In this document: positions 9,834-18,704 of the stretch, piece after piece | Position numbering within the stretch: position 1 is the first letter of the stretch | How the letters are laid out: the number at the start of each line of letters is the position of its first letter | NCBI RefSeq assembly: GCF_026339735.1 | Contig: NZ_JAPEQG010000002.1 | Location: 682,001-746,000, forward strand | Reading direction: 5' to 3' | DNA: 64,000 nt | Source: Streptomyces sp. NBC_01669 | Lineage (GTDB): Bacteria; Actinomycetota; Actinomycetes; Streptomycetales; Streptomycetaceae | The notes under the pieces: generated by a model | What the model was told of the DNA's origin: nothing | Database searches by the model: none | Seen by the model: only the letters and a program-made list of their open reading frames with translations | Translations under genes and position numbers: made by a program

Positions 9834-10042
9834 AGCGGCGCGTTACGCTCACCCCAGTGCGTCACAAGATCAGCGACACACCCCGTTTTCCCAGCTTTCG
9901 GGGTCTGAGCGCCACGTAATTCCCCACACTGGTGGTAACACGTCCCCAGTCCTGCGGTGACCGTGGGCGGTCCCGCGATGGTCGTGCTCGGCCCCAAGCA
10001 AGCCCCAGAGAAACTGGTGGACATTGCCGAGATACTGCCACC

Positions 10043-10567
10043 ATGGCCGTCACCCAGCAGCTCGCCCGCATTCCAGCGGAGTATCTCGCCGCCTGCCGCC
10101 AGTCAGCCACCGCGTCACCGGACGGTGATCCTCACTGGGATCCGCCAGCACCGGATGTGCTGGACCTGGACTGGGCGCCGGCCCTACTTGCGCGCCTTGG
10201 CGAGGTGACTGGGCTCGACGAGGTTCGCCTTGACGTTCTTCGCCAGGCCACCGACGGCGACACCACTCTCGACCTGCGCTTCCTCAATACGCATCCGCAC
10301 GCCATCGGCCCCTTCGGGCCTGCCCCCACGGCTCTGTCCAGCACTCAAGTGGCGTGTGTCTCCGAACTGCTCAACCAGATCGACATGCACACCCTCCTGA
10401 CCGCCCTGCCGACCGACGGCCCCGCAGCTGAATCCCTGATCGGCCACGGGGCCGACCGCATCATCGGCGGCCCGCGAGAGTACTTACTGAAGCACTTCAA
10501 TGCCCTGCGCGACTTCTACCTCGACGCAGCAAAGCGCCACCTACTCGTCGTGCTCTGGTGGGATTGA
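10043..10567 (+). CDS. DUF1877 (YfbM) family protein
   Basis: A 174-aa protein; ATG 10043 gives MAVTQQLARIPAEYLAACR, the standard family opening. Also seen are the acidic LDLDWAPALLARL segment and the C-terminal YLLKHFNALRDFYLDAAKR helix. YfbM/DUF1877 members have no proven biochemical role; they recur beside polymorphic toxin loci and are suspected immunity proteins. The role here is inferred from neighbours only. Confidence 0.8.
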   Translation: MAVTQQLARIPAEYLAACRQSATASPDGDPHWDPPAPDVLDLDWAPALLARLGEVTGLDEVRLDVLRQATDGDTTLDLRFLNTHPHAIGPFGPAPTALSSTQVACVSELLNQIDMHTLLTALPTDGPAAESLIGHGADRIIGGPREYLLKHFNALRDFYLDAAKRHLLVVLWWD

Positions 10568-10742
10568 CCTTGGCCAATCCCAGGCGTCCCCACCACGGGG
10601 TGTTCACGAGTGCCTCTGGCCAAGGCATTCCAGAGAGGCGATGGAGATCGCTTCCCGTTTGGATGGAGATCGTTTCCCGGTGCTGTGGCGCTGCCGCTCG
10701 ATATTGGGTTGGTGTTCGAGCGGCTGCGCACGGCAGAGTGGT

Positions 10743-11417
10743 GTGGTGACTGAGCTGTGGGCGCACGCCCTGACCTGGGCAGAAGTGGATCCGTTGCGGC
10801 ATCCGTGCGAGCTGGATGAGGATGCGGCGAAGGAGTTGGCCGGTCTTGTCGCGCCGTTGCTGCCCGACGCCGATGCCGCGGAGGAGAAACGTCGGCGTTC
10901 GCTGGATCCCGTCACCGAGCTTCTGGTGGACGGGTACGGCCGGTGGGCCTGCGGGTGGAACTGGTCGGTGGGTGAGGGCGACACCGACGGAGGGGTCGTC
11001 GGAGCGTGGTGCTGCGCCGCCCATTCCGTGACGACGGCGGACGCAACCGCCCCGCTGGTCGTCGCGGCCCTGCTTGAATGGCGCGACTGGCTCGAGGATC
11101 TGGCGGAGCGCTTCTCCGCCCTGGCACCGCAGTCGAACTCGGCTGCATCCTCGATGGACCCCTGGCACTGGGAGCGGGCGTGCACGCGACTGGTCACTGT
11201 GGTGGCCGACCGCACTCAGGCCGAGAGCGGCTGGTACGGGCACTGCATTCAGGTCCTCGAATGGTTCCTCGCCTACAACGGCATTGACGAGGAGCGAGCC
11301 CGGGAGATCGTGGAGAGCGCGGTCGGTGGCCGGTTCGGCAGTTGGATCGCACCAGACGTCGCGGTGGTCGAGGCGGTGAGCTCGCGGTTCGCCCGGACCA
11401 TGGGCGGAAACCGATGA
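10743..11417 (+). CDS. hypothetical protein upstream of Fic gene
   Basis: About 224 aa from GTG 10743 (GTG 10746 is equally likely). The frame is open further upstream, but that sequence looks non-coding. I do not recognise the family. It is acidic and Trp-rich, with WACGWNWSVGEGDTDGG near the middle and an all-helical C-terminus (HCIQVLEWFLAYNGIDEE). Its stop overlaps the ATG of the Fic gene by four bases, so the two are co-translated. A partner or antidote role for the Fic protein is possible but unproven. Confidence 0.65.
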   Translation: MVTELWAHALTWAEVDPLRHPCELDEDAAKELAGLVAPLLPDADAAEEKRRRSLDPVTELLVDGYGRWACGWNWSVGEGDTDGGVVGAWCCAAHSVTTADATAPLVVAALLEWRDWLEDLAERFSALAPQSNSAASSMDPWHWERACTRLVTVVADRTQAESGWYGHCIQVLEWFLAYNGIDEERAREIVESAVGGRFGSWIAPDVAVVEAVSSRFARTMGGNR

Positions 11418-12070
11418 GCTCCGGGCCCGACCACCAGAACGACGCCCTCGCCGACTGGCTGCGCATCCGTACCGAGATCTCCTGGCCGCGCTGGAGCGGC
11501 GAGCACCCCGTTGCCGAACCGCCGGCGCTTGACGGCTTCCGGGACTTCTTCACCGCGACACGCGGCGGCCGCGACGTAGAAGGGACCGCGCGGGTTCTGG
11601 CCGCCCTCGACCGGGCTCTCGCCGACGCGGAGCAGGGCGCTCAGCTGACGTTCTCCCTCATGGCGAACTGGCAGCGGGCCGTGCTGGGCCGCAGCTCCGT
11701 TGACTTCCGCACGATGCCGGCCTTCGCGAAAGGCGGACTCGAGCGCTACGGCCTCGCGCCTGACACACACGCGCTGTTCGAGCACTGCCTCGCCGAGAGC
11801 ACCCGCCCGGACCTGCCTCTCCCTTCACGCGCCGCCCGGACCTACCTGGATGTCGTCTTCTTCCATCCGTTCGAGGATGGCAACGCCCGCGCAGCCATGC
11901 TGGCGCTGGCCTTTGTCTTGGCCCGCGAAGGCGTCTCCCTCGACCAGGTGCACCCGTTGCAGGCCACCCGCTGGGCCGACGACGCCGAAGGCGCGGCCGA
12001 TCTGGCGGTGCTGCTCGGAATCCTGATCACTGCGGCGGAGCGCCGCTTGTCCAACGGGAGCCAGGCATGA
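11414..12070 (+). CDS. Fic-domain protein with variant active-site motif
   Basis: A 218-aa protein. Fic enzymes transfer AMP or similar groups through a loop HPFx(D/E)GNGRxxR. Here the loop reads HPFEDGNARAAM: the catalytic His and the GN pair are kept, but the following Gly is Ala and the last Arg is Met. The upstream helix (RTYLDVVFF) and downstream helix (LALAFVLAREG) fit the fold. No clear (S/T)xxxE(G/N) inhibitory motif was found by eye. It overlaps its upstream neighbour and the downstream DUF5958 gene by ATGA junctions, making a three-gene unit. Altered or weak nucleotidyl-transfer activity is a possibility. Confidence 0.8.
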   Translation: MSSGPDHQNDALADWLRIRTEISWPRWSGEHPVAEPPALDGFRDFFTATRGGRDVEGTARVLAALDRALADAEQGAQLTFSLMANWQRAVLGRSSVDFRTMPAFAKGGLERYGLAPDTHALFEHCLAESTRPDLPLPSRAARTYLDVVFFHPFEDGNARAAMLALAFVLAREGVSLDQVHPLQATRWADDAEGAADLAVLLGILITAAERRLSNGSQA

Positions 12071-12471
12071 CCGGACGCGACGTCATACTCAACGAACTCG
12101 CCCAGGGGCTGCGCCCGATGTCACAGGGCATCGAGTGGTTTGACGGTCTCAGCCCGGAGGAGCAGTCCGAGACGCTGCGGTTCCTACGCCATCACTGTGT
12201 CCAAGCTCGCGCCGTCACCGAGGACGGACCGGAGAGCATCCGCCGTGCCGGACTGCGCCCGACGCATACGCCGGCGATGCTGATCACACGCGGCAGGATC
12301 GACCAGCAACTGGGGAAGATCGCCGGCCTCGCTCCTCTCGACGAACGCCGCAAGGCGTTCCGGTTGCTGATCGCGGTACTCGCGATTGCCGACGAACGGC
12401 GCCGCGAGCGCTTCTGCTTCGACGGATGCGGTCACTGGTGGCACAGGCTGTCCGCCGCTGATCCCACCTGA
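12067..12471 (+). CDS. DUF5958 family protein
   Basis: A 134-aa protein whose ATGA start overlaps the Fic gene. It begins MTGRDVILNELAQGLRPM, followed by WFDGLSPEEQSETLRFL and a Cys/His-bearing end, CFDGCGHWWHRL. This matches the actinomycete DUF5958 group. Function is unknown. Tight coupling with the Fic gene suggests they act together. Confidence 0.8.
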   Translation: MTGRDVILNELAQGLRPMSQGIEWFDGLSPEEQSETLRFLRHHCVQARAVTEDGPESIRRAGLRPTHTPAMLITRGRIDQQLGKIAGLAPLDERRKAFRLLIAVLAIADERRRERFCFDGCGHWWHRLSAADPT

Positions 12472-12479
12472 TCAATCAG

Positions 12480-13060
12480 ACTGAGACCTGCTCGCCCGGC
12501 CGCAGCAGCGGTATGCCGTCGACCAGGAGCAGCCGAGCAGATCCCCGGCGCGAAGCCGTTCCCACCCCATCCACGAGCACTCTCCGTCTTTGGGTTGGGC
12601 AGCATGTCGTTGGTGGCTGGTGTGATCTCGGGAGGCGACGCTGGGGCACCCGCCGACCCGCATGCTCTGGGAACTGCTGCGGCCAGTCCGGCTTCTGCGC
12701 GAAAGCGTGGAATCAACGGAGTTGGCGTATCCGCCGTCGGCCCACACCAGACTGATCGTGCGGAACCCCTTCGCGAGGCGGGCAAGGACGGTGCGGCCTC
12801 CGGCTCCCGGACCTGGCGGCGGAGCTCGTCGTGAATGCGGCGTCGCGTCGGCATCGGCCGACGCGGCGCCAGCGGCCGCCGCCACCGACGGCAACGAGCC
12901 CGACGGCCGAGCGACCACCCCGGGCCGTCCCGCCCCGATTGGCGCCCCAGCGCCTCGATGACCGGCCGGGCCGATGCCTGGTCCTGCCCCGGTACAGCAG
13001 TGAAGACAGAGGATGCTGATGTCTTGTCATGCGCGCTGCCGGGGATCAGACTGGGCCGAC
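12480..13060 (-). pseudogene. decayed IS5-type transposase fragments
   Basis: No intact gene spans this stretch. On the minus strand, one segment near 12690-12790 reads FRTISLVWADGGYAN, the second-Asp block of IS5-family DDE transposases. Another near 12990-13080 reads LIPGSAHDKT, resembling the GSxHD block of a different IS5/DDE_Tnp_4 transposase. They are in different frames and out of normal order, so at least two old insertions were scrambled here. Boundaries are approximate. Confidence 0.45.
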
Positions 13061-13137
13061 AGACCGTGATCGCTGCAATCGTTCTTGTCGGAGGGGACCG
13101 GGGGGGATCCCTCCCATCGACCGGAAAGCGAGAGCAC

Positions 13138-14340
13138 ATGCGTCGACGCACGATCCTGGCCGGGATGGCAGGCCTCGGGGTGGGGACGGTTCTCCAGCCG
13201 TCGGCCTACGCGGAACCGCAGTCGCGGCCCAACGGGCCGTGGATCCAGCCGGAACAAACAGTCCAGAAGGCCGCGTTGACGGCGAACTCCGAACTCGGCC
13301 CCAAACTCCAGAGCATCGCGGCCCGTTCGAAGGGCAGGATGGCCGTGGAGGTGGCCGGTCACTCGGCCGGCGGTTGGCCCATCCATCTCATACGGTTCGG
13401 CGAGCCCGCCGCCGGCAAGCTCCCCGTACTGATCCAGACCCAGATCCACGGCGGTGAACCTCTCGGCACCGAGGTCGCGCTGCATCTGATGCAGACGCTC
13501 GCCACCAGCTCGCATCCGACCGTCAAGGCGGTCCTCGACCGGCTCGCGGTCTGGTTCATCCCGCGGCTCAACATGGACGGTGCCGACTTCCGGGACGCCG
13601 ACGGCTTCCTCGTACAGCGGCGGCAGAACACCCAGCGCTGGACACCGCAGGAATGGGGACTCGCGGCGGGCACACCGGCGCCGTGGTATCTGCCGCGTAC
13701 GCTGCTGGAGCCCGGCCGGGTCTCCGGCTACGACATCAACCGCGACTTCCACCCGGATCTGACGTTCCGGCTGAAGCCTGGCGGCGAAGGCCTGTTGCCC
13801 GGACGCTCCGAGCTGCCGGGCTTCTTCGTAACGCCCGAGGCGCGCACCTCCGCAGCGGTCTTCCAGCGGATGCGGCCGAAGGTCTTCATCGACCACCACC
13901 ACCGCGGCAGCAACACGCAGTCCGACACGGACAACCAGCTCACCACGCTCCAACTGGTCGGCATCGTCACCAAGGGCACTGCCGGATATCCGCTCGACCC
14001 GGCCGCCCGCGACCTGGGCTATCGGGTCAATGTGCTCGTCTGGGACACCCTGCGCGCCCTGGGCCAGTCGGGCTTCGGAGGCATCACCCGCTACCCCGAC
14101 GTCGAACTGCCGGGCACCGCGCTCGGATCCTACGCACTCAACGGCGCCGGAATCATGCTCTACGAGACGCGCTCGGTGGCCCAGAAGTCCATGGGCATGC
14201 TGATCCGCCAGTCGCTCATCGGGATGGGCACCACGCTCGAGAGCCTCGCCACCGGTGACATCCAGAACGTCGACCCGGCCCGCTACTACGACATTCCGCC
14301 GGCCGGCCCGTCCATCGGCAATCCGCGCGACGACCTGTGA
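13138..14340 (+). CDS. Tat-exported M14-family zinc carboxypeptidase, first of pair
   Basis: A 400-aa secreted peptidase. ATG 13138 gives MRRRTILAGMAGLGVGTVL, a twin-arginine leader with a likely cleavage after AYA. The M14 zinc site is visible: QIHGGEPLGTEVAL (HxxE type) and, further on, DHHHRGSN supplying the third His region. The Asn-Arg substrate-binding pair may be GYDINRDFHP. A late YETRSVAQKSMG segment carries the probable general-base Glu. It is followed after 11 bp by a paralogue of the same layout, so they form an operon. Substrate is unknown. Confidence 0.85.
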   Translation: MRRRTILAGMAGLGVGTVLQPSAYAEPQSRPNGPWIQPEQTVQKAALTANSELGPKLQSIAARSKGRMAVEVAGHSAGGWPIHLIRFGEPAAGKLPVLIQTQIHGGEPLGTEVALHLMQTLATSSHPTVKAVLDRLAVWFIPRLNMDGADFRDADGFLVQRRQNTQRWTPQEWGLAAGTPAPWYLPRTLLEPGRVSGYDINRDFHPDLTFRLKPGGEGLLPGRSELPGFFVTPEARTSAAVFQRMRPKVFIDHHHRGSNTQSDTDNQLTTLQLVGIVTKGTAGYPLDPAARDLGYRVNVLVWDTLRALGQSGFGGITRYPDVELPGTALGSYALNGAGIMLYETRSVAQKSMGMLIRQSLIGMGTTLESLATGDIQNVDPARYYDIPPAGPSIGNPRDDL

Positions 14341-14351
14341 GGGAGGCACCC

Positions 14352-15383
14352 ATGATCGGACGACGCACACTGCTCGGGGCCGCCGGCGCGCTGGCTGCCG
14401 GACTGGCCGGCGTCTCGACCGCCTCGGCGGACCCGGCGCATCTGCCGGGCGGGCCCTGCATCCAGCCGGACCAGAACGTCAGCCTGGCCAGCGTCGCGGG
14501 ATACGACGACGTGGTCCGGCAGCTCGACCGTATCGCCCGGACCTCGCACGGACTCGTCAATGTCGGAACGGCCGGTCTGTCGGGCGAGGGACGCAAGCTG
14601 CTGTACGCCACCGTCGGCACTGGGCCGACCGTCTTCTGGCTGCAGGCCCGTATCCACGGCAACGAACTGCACAGCACCGAGGCCGTCCTCCAGATCCTCG
14701 GGCACCTGGCGAGCGGCGACCCGGCCGCCCGCCTCATCCGCGAGAAACTCACCGTCGTCGTCCTCCCCATGTACAACCCGGACGGCGCTGAGGCCAACAT
14801 CCGCCAGAGCACCACCCCGACCCGTACCGACCTCAACCGTGACTGGGAGAACTTCGTCCAGCCGGAGTCGGTCGCCTACTGGAAGCTGTGGCGCCGGACC
14901 GCCCCGCAATTGAGCCTCGACCTGCACCACATGGGACAGGCCCCGGTGGTCGCGGGAACGAACGACCTCAACCAGTTCCAGATCGGAGCCCGTTCCATCG
15001 CCCCGTCCCGGATGACAGCCGAACAGTGGCTCACCAACCGGCAGATGGCCATGGCCAGCGTCGACGCGCTGGACCACTACGGCCTGGCCAATGTCGCCCA
15101 CTACCCGCTCATCGACATCACCAACGCCGTCTTCAGCCGCATGCTCATGGGTGGCACGGCCCCCGCCGGCGAACAGCCGGTGCTGCACACGCCGACCAAG
15201 GGCGCGATCTTCTACGAGGTCCGCTCGGTCGGCCAGAAGAGCAACGGCCAGCTGGAACGGCTCTTCACCATCCCCACGATGGCGGTTCTCACGGCAGCCG
15301 CCGACGGCTCCCTCGGCTCGTACGACGTCTCAGGCTACGGAAGCCTTCCGTTCGCCGTGCAGGAGCAGTGCGGCGGCAGCTGA
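14352..15383 (+). CDS. Tat-exported M14-family zinc carboxypeptidase, second of pair
   Basis: A 343-aa secreted peptidase. The leader MIGRRTLLGAAGALAAGLAG has the twin-arginine motif and ends near ASA. GAGGGAGG lies just before the ATG. Zinc ligands are in ARIHGNELHSTEAVL and DLHHMGQAP. The substrate Asn-Arg pair is in RTDLNRDWENF, and the catalytic Glu is probably in FYEVRSVGQKSNG. It is shorter than its upstream neighbour by about 57 aa and clearly homologous in the C-terminal third (both have a YE(T/V)RSV(A/G)QKS motif), so the pair arose by duplication and diverged. Confidence 0.85.
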   Translation: MIGRRTLLGAAGALAAGLAGVSTASADPAHLPGGPCIQPDQNVSLASVAGYDDVVRQLDRIARTSHGLVNVGTAGLSGEGRKLLYATVGTGPTVFWLQARIHGNELHSTEAVLQILGHLASGDPAARLIREKLTVVVLPMYNPDGAEANIRQSTTPTRTDLNRDWENFVQPESVAYWKLWRRTAPQLSLDLHHMGQAPVVAGTNDLNQFQIGARSIAPSRMTAEQWLTNRQMAMASVDALDHYGLANVAHYPLIDITNAVFSRMLMGGTAPAGEQPVLHTPTKGAIFYEVRSVGQKSNGQLERLFTIPTMAVLTAAADGSLGSYDVSGYGSLPFAVQEQCGGS

Positions 15384-15729
15384 CGACTGCCGGACGCGGG
15401 TGGGCCTCGCCCCACGGCGCGGGGCCCACCGCACTAGTGCCGCAGCAGCACGACTACGAGCGCGAACTCGCCCAGCTCGATGAACGCGGTCTCCGGCCGC
15501 TGCGAACCGCGACCACCGATGATCCCGTCGCCGGCCTGGGCACCAAGGATTTCCACGCATCACGAGTTGTCCGATCTTGATCCGCAGTGTCCTAAAGCTG
15601 AGTCGCTGCCTTGGCGATCTACGCTGTCACTGTTGCCCATTACGTTCAACGGCCCGGCGTCCTGGGGGAAGCCTCGAAGTGTTCCCAGGTCCCCAGATCG
15701 CTCCGGCCGCCTGCAGAGGGGACAGTGCG
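15384..15729. other. intergenic stretch without a convincing gene
   Basis: These 346 bp follow the peptidase operon. On the minus strand a short end TAFIELGEFALVVVLLRH followed by a stop looks hydrophobic and protein-like, possibly a C-terminal remnant, but I cannot assign it. A GAGGGGA site just before 15730 belongs to the next gene. Confidence 0.3.
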
Positions 15730-16134
15730 ATGGATGCTGACATCCGGACCAGGGCCGCGCTCGAGGAACACTGGCGGGCGTCGGAAGGTGAGGATACCGA
15801 AGCCGAGCACGCCATCTACGCCGCGGACGCGATCCTCGACTACCCCCAGTCAGGTGAACGATTCCGGGGCCGCGCGACGATTGCGGCGCAACGTGGCGGA
15901 CACCCTGCCAGCCGGCACTTCACCCTCCACCGGATCGTTGGCAGCGGGGATCTGTGGGTGAGCGAGTGCGTCATCACGTACGACGGGGTACCCACCCACT
16001 CAGTGAGCATCATGGAATTTGCCCACGGGCACGTGGTGCACGAGACGCAGTACTTCGCGGACGCCTTCGGTGCGCCTGAATGGCGGACAGCACTCGCGGA
16101 GCCGATGCCGGGCAGGTATATCGCCAAGGCTTGA
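15730..16134 (+). CDS. NTF2/SnoaL-like protein
   Basis: A 134-aa protein from ATG 15730, with GAGGGGA upstream. The compact alpha+beta NTF2-like fold is suggested by the N-terminal helix (RTRAALEEHWRASEG), the YAADAILDYPQSGERFRG segment, and the terminal strand pair ending FGAPEWRTALAEPMPGRYI. Members include isomerases, hydrolases and ligand-binding proteins; the substrate cannot be told. Monocistronic. Confidence 0.75.
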   Translation: MDADIRTRAALEEHWRASEGEDTEAEHAIYAADAILDYPQSGERFRGRATIAAQRGGHPASRHFTLHRIVGSGDLWVSECVITYDGVPTHSVSIMEFAHGHVVHETQYFADAFGAPEWRTALAEPMPGRYIAKA

Positions 16135-16141
16135 CCCAGGG

Positions 16142-16339
16142 CTAGCTTCGATCGTTCATGAGGCTGTGACAGCTTGCTGACGAGGGCTCTGGGCTATTGC
16201 GGATGGGTGTGTTCTGTCTGCGATCGGAGGGGACGGGTTCTTGGCGGTCGAAGAGCTGGATGACCCGGCCTGCGGCGCGGTTGTCGCCGAGCAGGATGGC
16301 GCCTGCCAGCCGATCCTCTGCGTGGGCAATCAGGGGCAC
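16142..16339 (-). pseudogene. C-terminal fragment of FAD-dependent nitrite-reductase-like oxidoreductase
   Basis: The minus strand reads AEDRLAGAILLGDNRAAG followed by VIQLFDRQEPVPSDRR. This is the C-terminal dimer-domain end of NirB-like or NAD(P)/FAD-dependent oxidoreductases. Nothing of the FAD or NAD domains is found upstream, so it is a truncated remnant. Confidence 0.55.
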
Positions 16340-16452
16340 GATGGCCGCTGTTGGTGACTCCTACGGCCAAGGTAGGACGGCTGCGTGCGCACCGCGCGGT
16401 TACATGAGCTGGGGACGTGGCCCCGTCCGGTCCGACCAGACGCGAGGGAGCA

Positions 16453-16855
16453 ATGAGCGAAGCACACGAGAACCAGGAACGCGGCGCCTACGACGTGGTT
16501 GTGCTGGGCGCGGGCCCGGTCGGCACGAACGTCGCCGACCGCGCCCGCGCCGCCGGCCTCACCACGGCCGTCGTGGAACGTGAACTGGTCGGCGGCGAAT
16601 GCGCCTACTGGGCCTGCGTCCCCAGCAAAGCGCTGCTGCGGCCGGTCATCGCCCTCGCCGATGCACACCGGGTGGACGGCGCTCGGCAGGCCGTCACCGA
16701 TCGGCCCGACACCGGCCGGGTCTTCGCCCGCCGCAACCACTACGTCAATGACTGGGACGACACCGGGCAGGGCGAGTGGGTGAAGGCCATCGGCGCCGAC
16801 CTGTACCGCGGCCACGGCCGCATCGACGGCCCCCGCCGGGTCACGAACGGCACAG
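16453..16855 (+). pseudogene. truncated pyridine nucleotide-disulfide oxidoreductase
   Basis: From ATG 16453 the protein shows the FAD-binding YDVVVLGAGPVGTNVADRA and the redox-active disulfide GGECAYWACVPSKAL, typical of dihydrolipoamide dehydrogenase, mercuric reductase and relatives. Family coherence stops near RIDGPRRVT, about 134 residues in. The rest of the frame is derived from unrelated DNA, including a glyoxalase-family end. About three quarters of the enzyme (NAD and dimer domains) is missing. Confidence 0.8.
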
Positions 16856-16864
16856 GATCGCGGC

Positions 16865-17062
16865 GGCAGGGTGCGGGACCCGTTCGGCAACATTTGGTGG
16901 GTGATGAGCCGGGTCGAGCACATCGCACCGGACCTTGCCTGGCAGCGAATGTCCGAGCCGAAGTACGCCGAGGCGATGCGCACGGCCCAGGAGACCCTGG
17001 ACGCCGCGCTCAGCGGTCGGGAGGCAGGGGTGGCCAGCACCCCGCAGCGCCCAACCCACTGA
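16865..17062 (+). pseudogene. C-terminal fragment of VOC (PhnB-like) protein
   Basis: The frame VRDPFGNIWWVMSRVEHI continues to a stop at 17062. DPFGN(I)WW is the terminal signature of PhnB-like glyoxalase/bleomycin-resistance-fold proteins. Its N-terminal part is absent; it abuts the truncated flavoprotein. A deletion has fused the front of one gene to the back of another. Confidence 0.65.
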
Positions 17063-17148
17063 GATCAACTTCCGACCCTGACTGCAGGCGACGGGAGTTG
17101 AGGGCCGGCAGCAAATATTGCAACTACACGGGTAAGTGACACTCCACG

Positions 17149-18685
17149 GCAACACCGTTGCGTTTGACCTCTGAGCTGTACGTCAAGCCCTGCTGAACAG
17201 CGCAACGGGACCACCTGATAGATCAACGATCGGCGAAGAAAGTCGATCAAGGTCAGGGATCCCGTTGCAGGAGAAGTCTGTCATCACGTCCACGATCGAG
17301 ACAGCCCGGGGTGTGTTCGCGCCGGGTCATCTGGGGGAGTTGACCCAGGTCGTGGACTTTGCGCTGGTGGACGCGGTGCTGGAGGAGACCGGCCGGCGCG
17401 AGAAGCGCCTGCGACTGCTGCCTTCGCGGGTGGTGGTGTACTTCGTGCTCGCTCTCGCACTGTTCGAGCACCGCTCGTACCGCACGGTGTGGTCCAAACT
17501 GACCGCCGCCCTGACCCCGCTGGCCCTGGTGCGTCCCGCGGTCTCCTCGCTGACGCGGGCCAGGCGCAGGGTGGGGGCCGCACCTCTGCGGCGCCTGTTC
17601 GAGACACTGGCCGGGCCCGTCGCCCGCCCCGGTCAGGACGGGTCCTTCTACCGGGGCCTGCGCACGGTGGCCGTCGACGGGACCCTGCTGCACACCCCCG
17701 ACGACGAGACGCTCACCTGGCGCTACCCCAAACGGGCCGGGGAGGGTCTGGAGTTCGGCTATCCGCTCCTACGGCTGCTGACCCTGGTCGAGTGCGGCAC
17801 CCGCGCGCTCATAGCCGCCGCCTTCGGACCGGAGTCCGATGGTGAACTCCCCTATGCCAAGCGGCTTCTGGCCGCCCTGGACAAGACGATGCTCCTGCTG
17901 GCCGACGCGGCCTTCGACGGCAACGAGTTCCTTGATGCCGTCCATCAGAGCGGGGCGCGGTTCCTGGTGCGCTCCGGGGCCCGCCGTGTCCCCACCCCCG
18001 CCGAGCACCTGGGCGACGGCTCCTACATCGCCCGCATCGGCTACGGCGTCCTGCGGGTACTGCTGCCGGTACGCGTGATCGAGGCAACCCTCACCGTCAC
18101 CTTGACCGATGGCACCGTCCGCACCGAGCAGTGGCGGCTGATCACCAACCTGCTGGACCCCGTCCGCTATCCGGCCGCCGAGCTCGTTGATCTCTATCAC
18201 CGCAGGTGGCAGGCGGAAACTACGTATTTTTCGATCAAGGCCACGATGCTCGACGGCCGCGTCCTGCGCTCCCGCAGCATCGATGGTCTCGACCAGGAGG
18301 TCTACGCCCTGCTCACCGCCTACCAGGCTCTGATCCGCGCCGGCGACGACGCCCTGACCGGTCGGCCGGAAGTACCCATGGAACGGATCAGTTTCACCGT
18401 CCTGCTGGCCGCCGCAACCGACACCGTCACCGCCGGCCATGGAATCTTCCCCAACACCCTCGTCGACCTGGTCGGCACGATCGGCCACGCGGCCCTGGAC
18501 GCCCTCCTGCCCGCCCACCGACGGCAACGAGTGAAGGCCCGCACCCGCAAGAACCCCACCAGCAAGTACGGACCGAACGCCGGACAACACCCCACGACCA
18601 GCCAGAACTACACCGTCCGCACCACCGTCGCGTTCTTCGACCACGGCCTCAATAGCCGCTCACGGCGCTAACGCAACGGTGTTGC
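17149..18685 (+). mobile_element. intact IS4-family element
   Basis: This 1,537-bp element is bounded by inverted ends GCAACACCGTTGCGTT (17149) and its complement ending at 18685. ACTCCACG flanks it on both sides (17141-17148 and 18686-18693), an 8-bp target duplication. With a full transposase it looks like a recent, potentially active insertion. It landed just beyond the 3' end of the gntR gene. Confidence 0.9.
17265..18671 (+). CDS. IS4-family transposase
   Basis: A 468-aa transposase; the start is probably TTG 17265. The DDE residues are visible: TVAVDGTLLHTP (first Asp), LLLADAAFDGNEF (second Asp) and the YREK signature as YHRRWQAETTYFSIK (Y-2-R-3-E-6-K), which defines the IS4 family. 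Its C-terminal region is basic and ends about 14 bp before the right terminal repeat. Confidence 0.95.
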   Translation: MQEKSVITSTIETARGVFAPGHLGELTQVVDFALVDAVLEETGRREKRLRLLPSRVVVYFVLALALFEHRSYRTVWSKLTAALTPLALVRPAVSSLTRARRRVGAAPLRRLFETLAGPVARPGQDGSFYRGLRTVAVDGTLLHTPDDETLTWRYPKRAGEGLEFGYPLLRLLTLVECGTRALIAAAFGPESDGELPYAKRLLAALDKTMLLLADAAFDGNEFLDAVHQSGARFLVRSGARRVPTPAEHLGDGSYIARIGYGVLRVLLPVRVIEATLTVTLTDGTVRTEQWRLITNLLDPVRYPAAELVDLYHRRWQAETTYFSIKATMLDGRVLRSRSIDGLDQEVYALLTAYQALIRAGDDALTGRPEVPMERISFTVLLAAATDTVTAGHGIFPNTLVDLVGTIGHAALDALLPAHRRQRVKARTRKNPTSKYGPNAGQHPTTSQNYTVRTTVAFFDHGLNSRSRR

Positions 18686-18704
18686 ACTCCACGGCATCCC
18701 GTGA

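Noticed and set aside
13027..14370. A 447-codon minus-strand frame opposite the first M14 peptidase
   Set aside because: Antisense shadow of a real gene with zinc-site motifs and a Tat leader.
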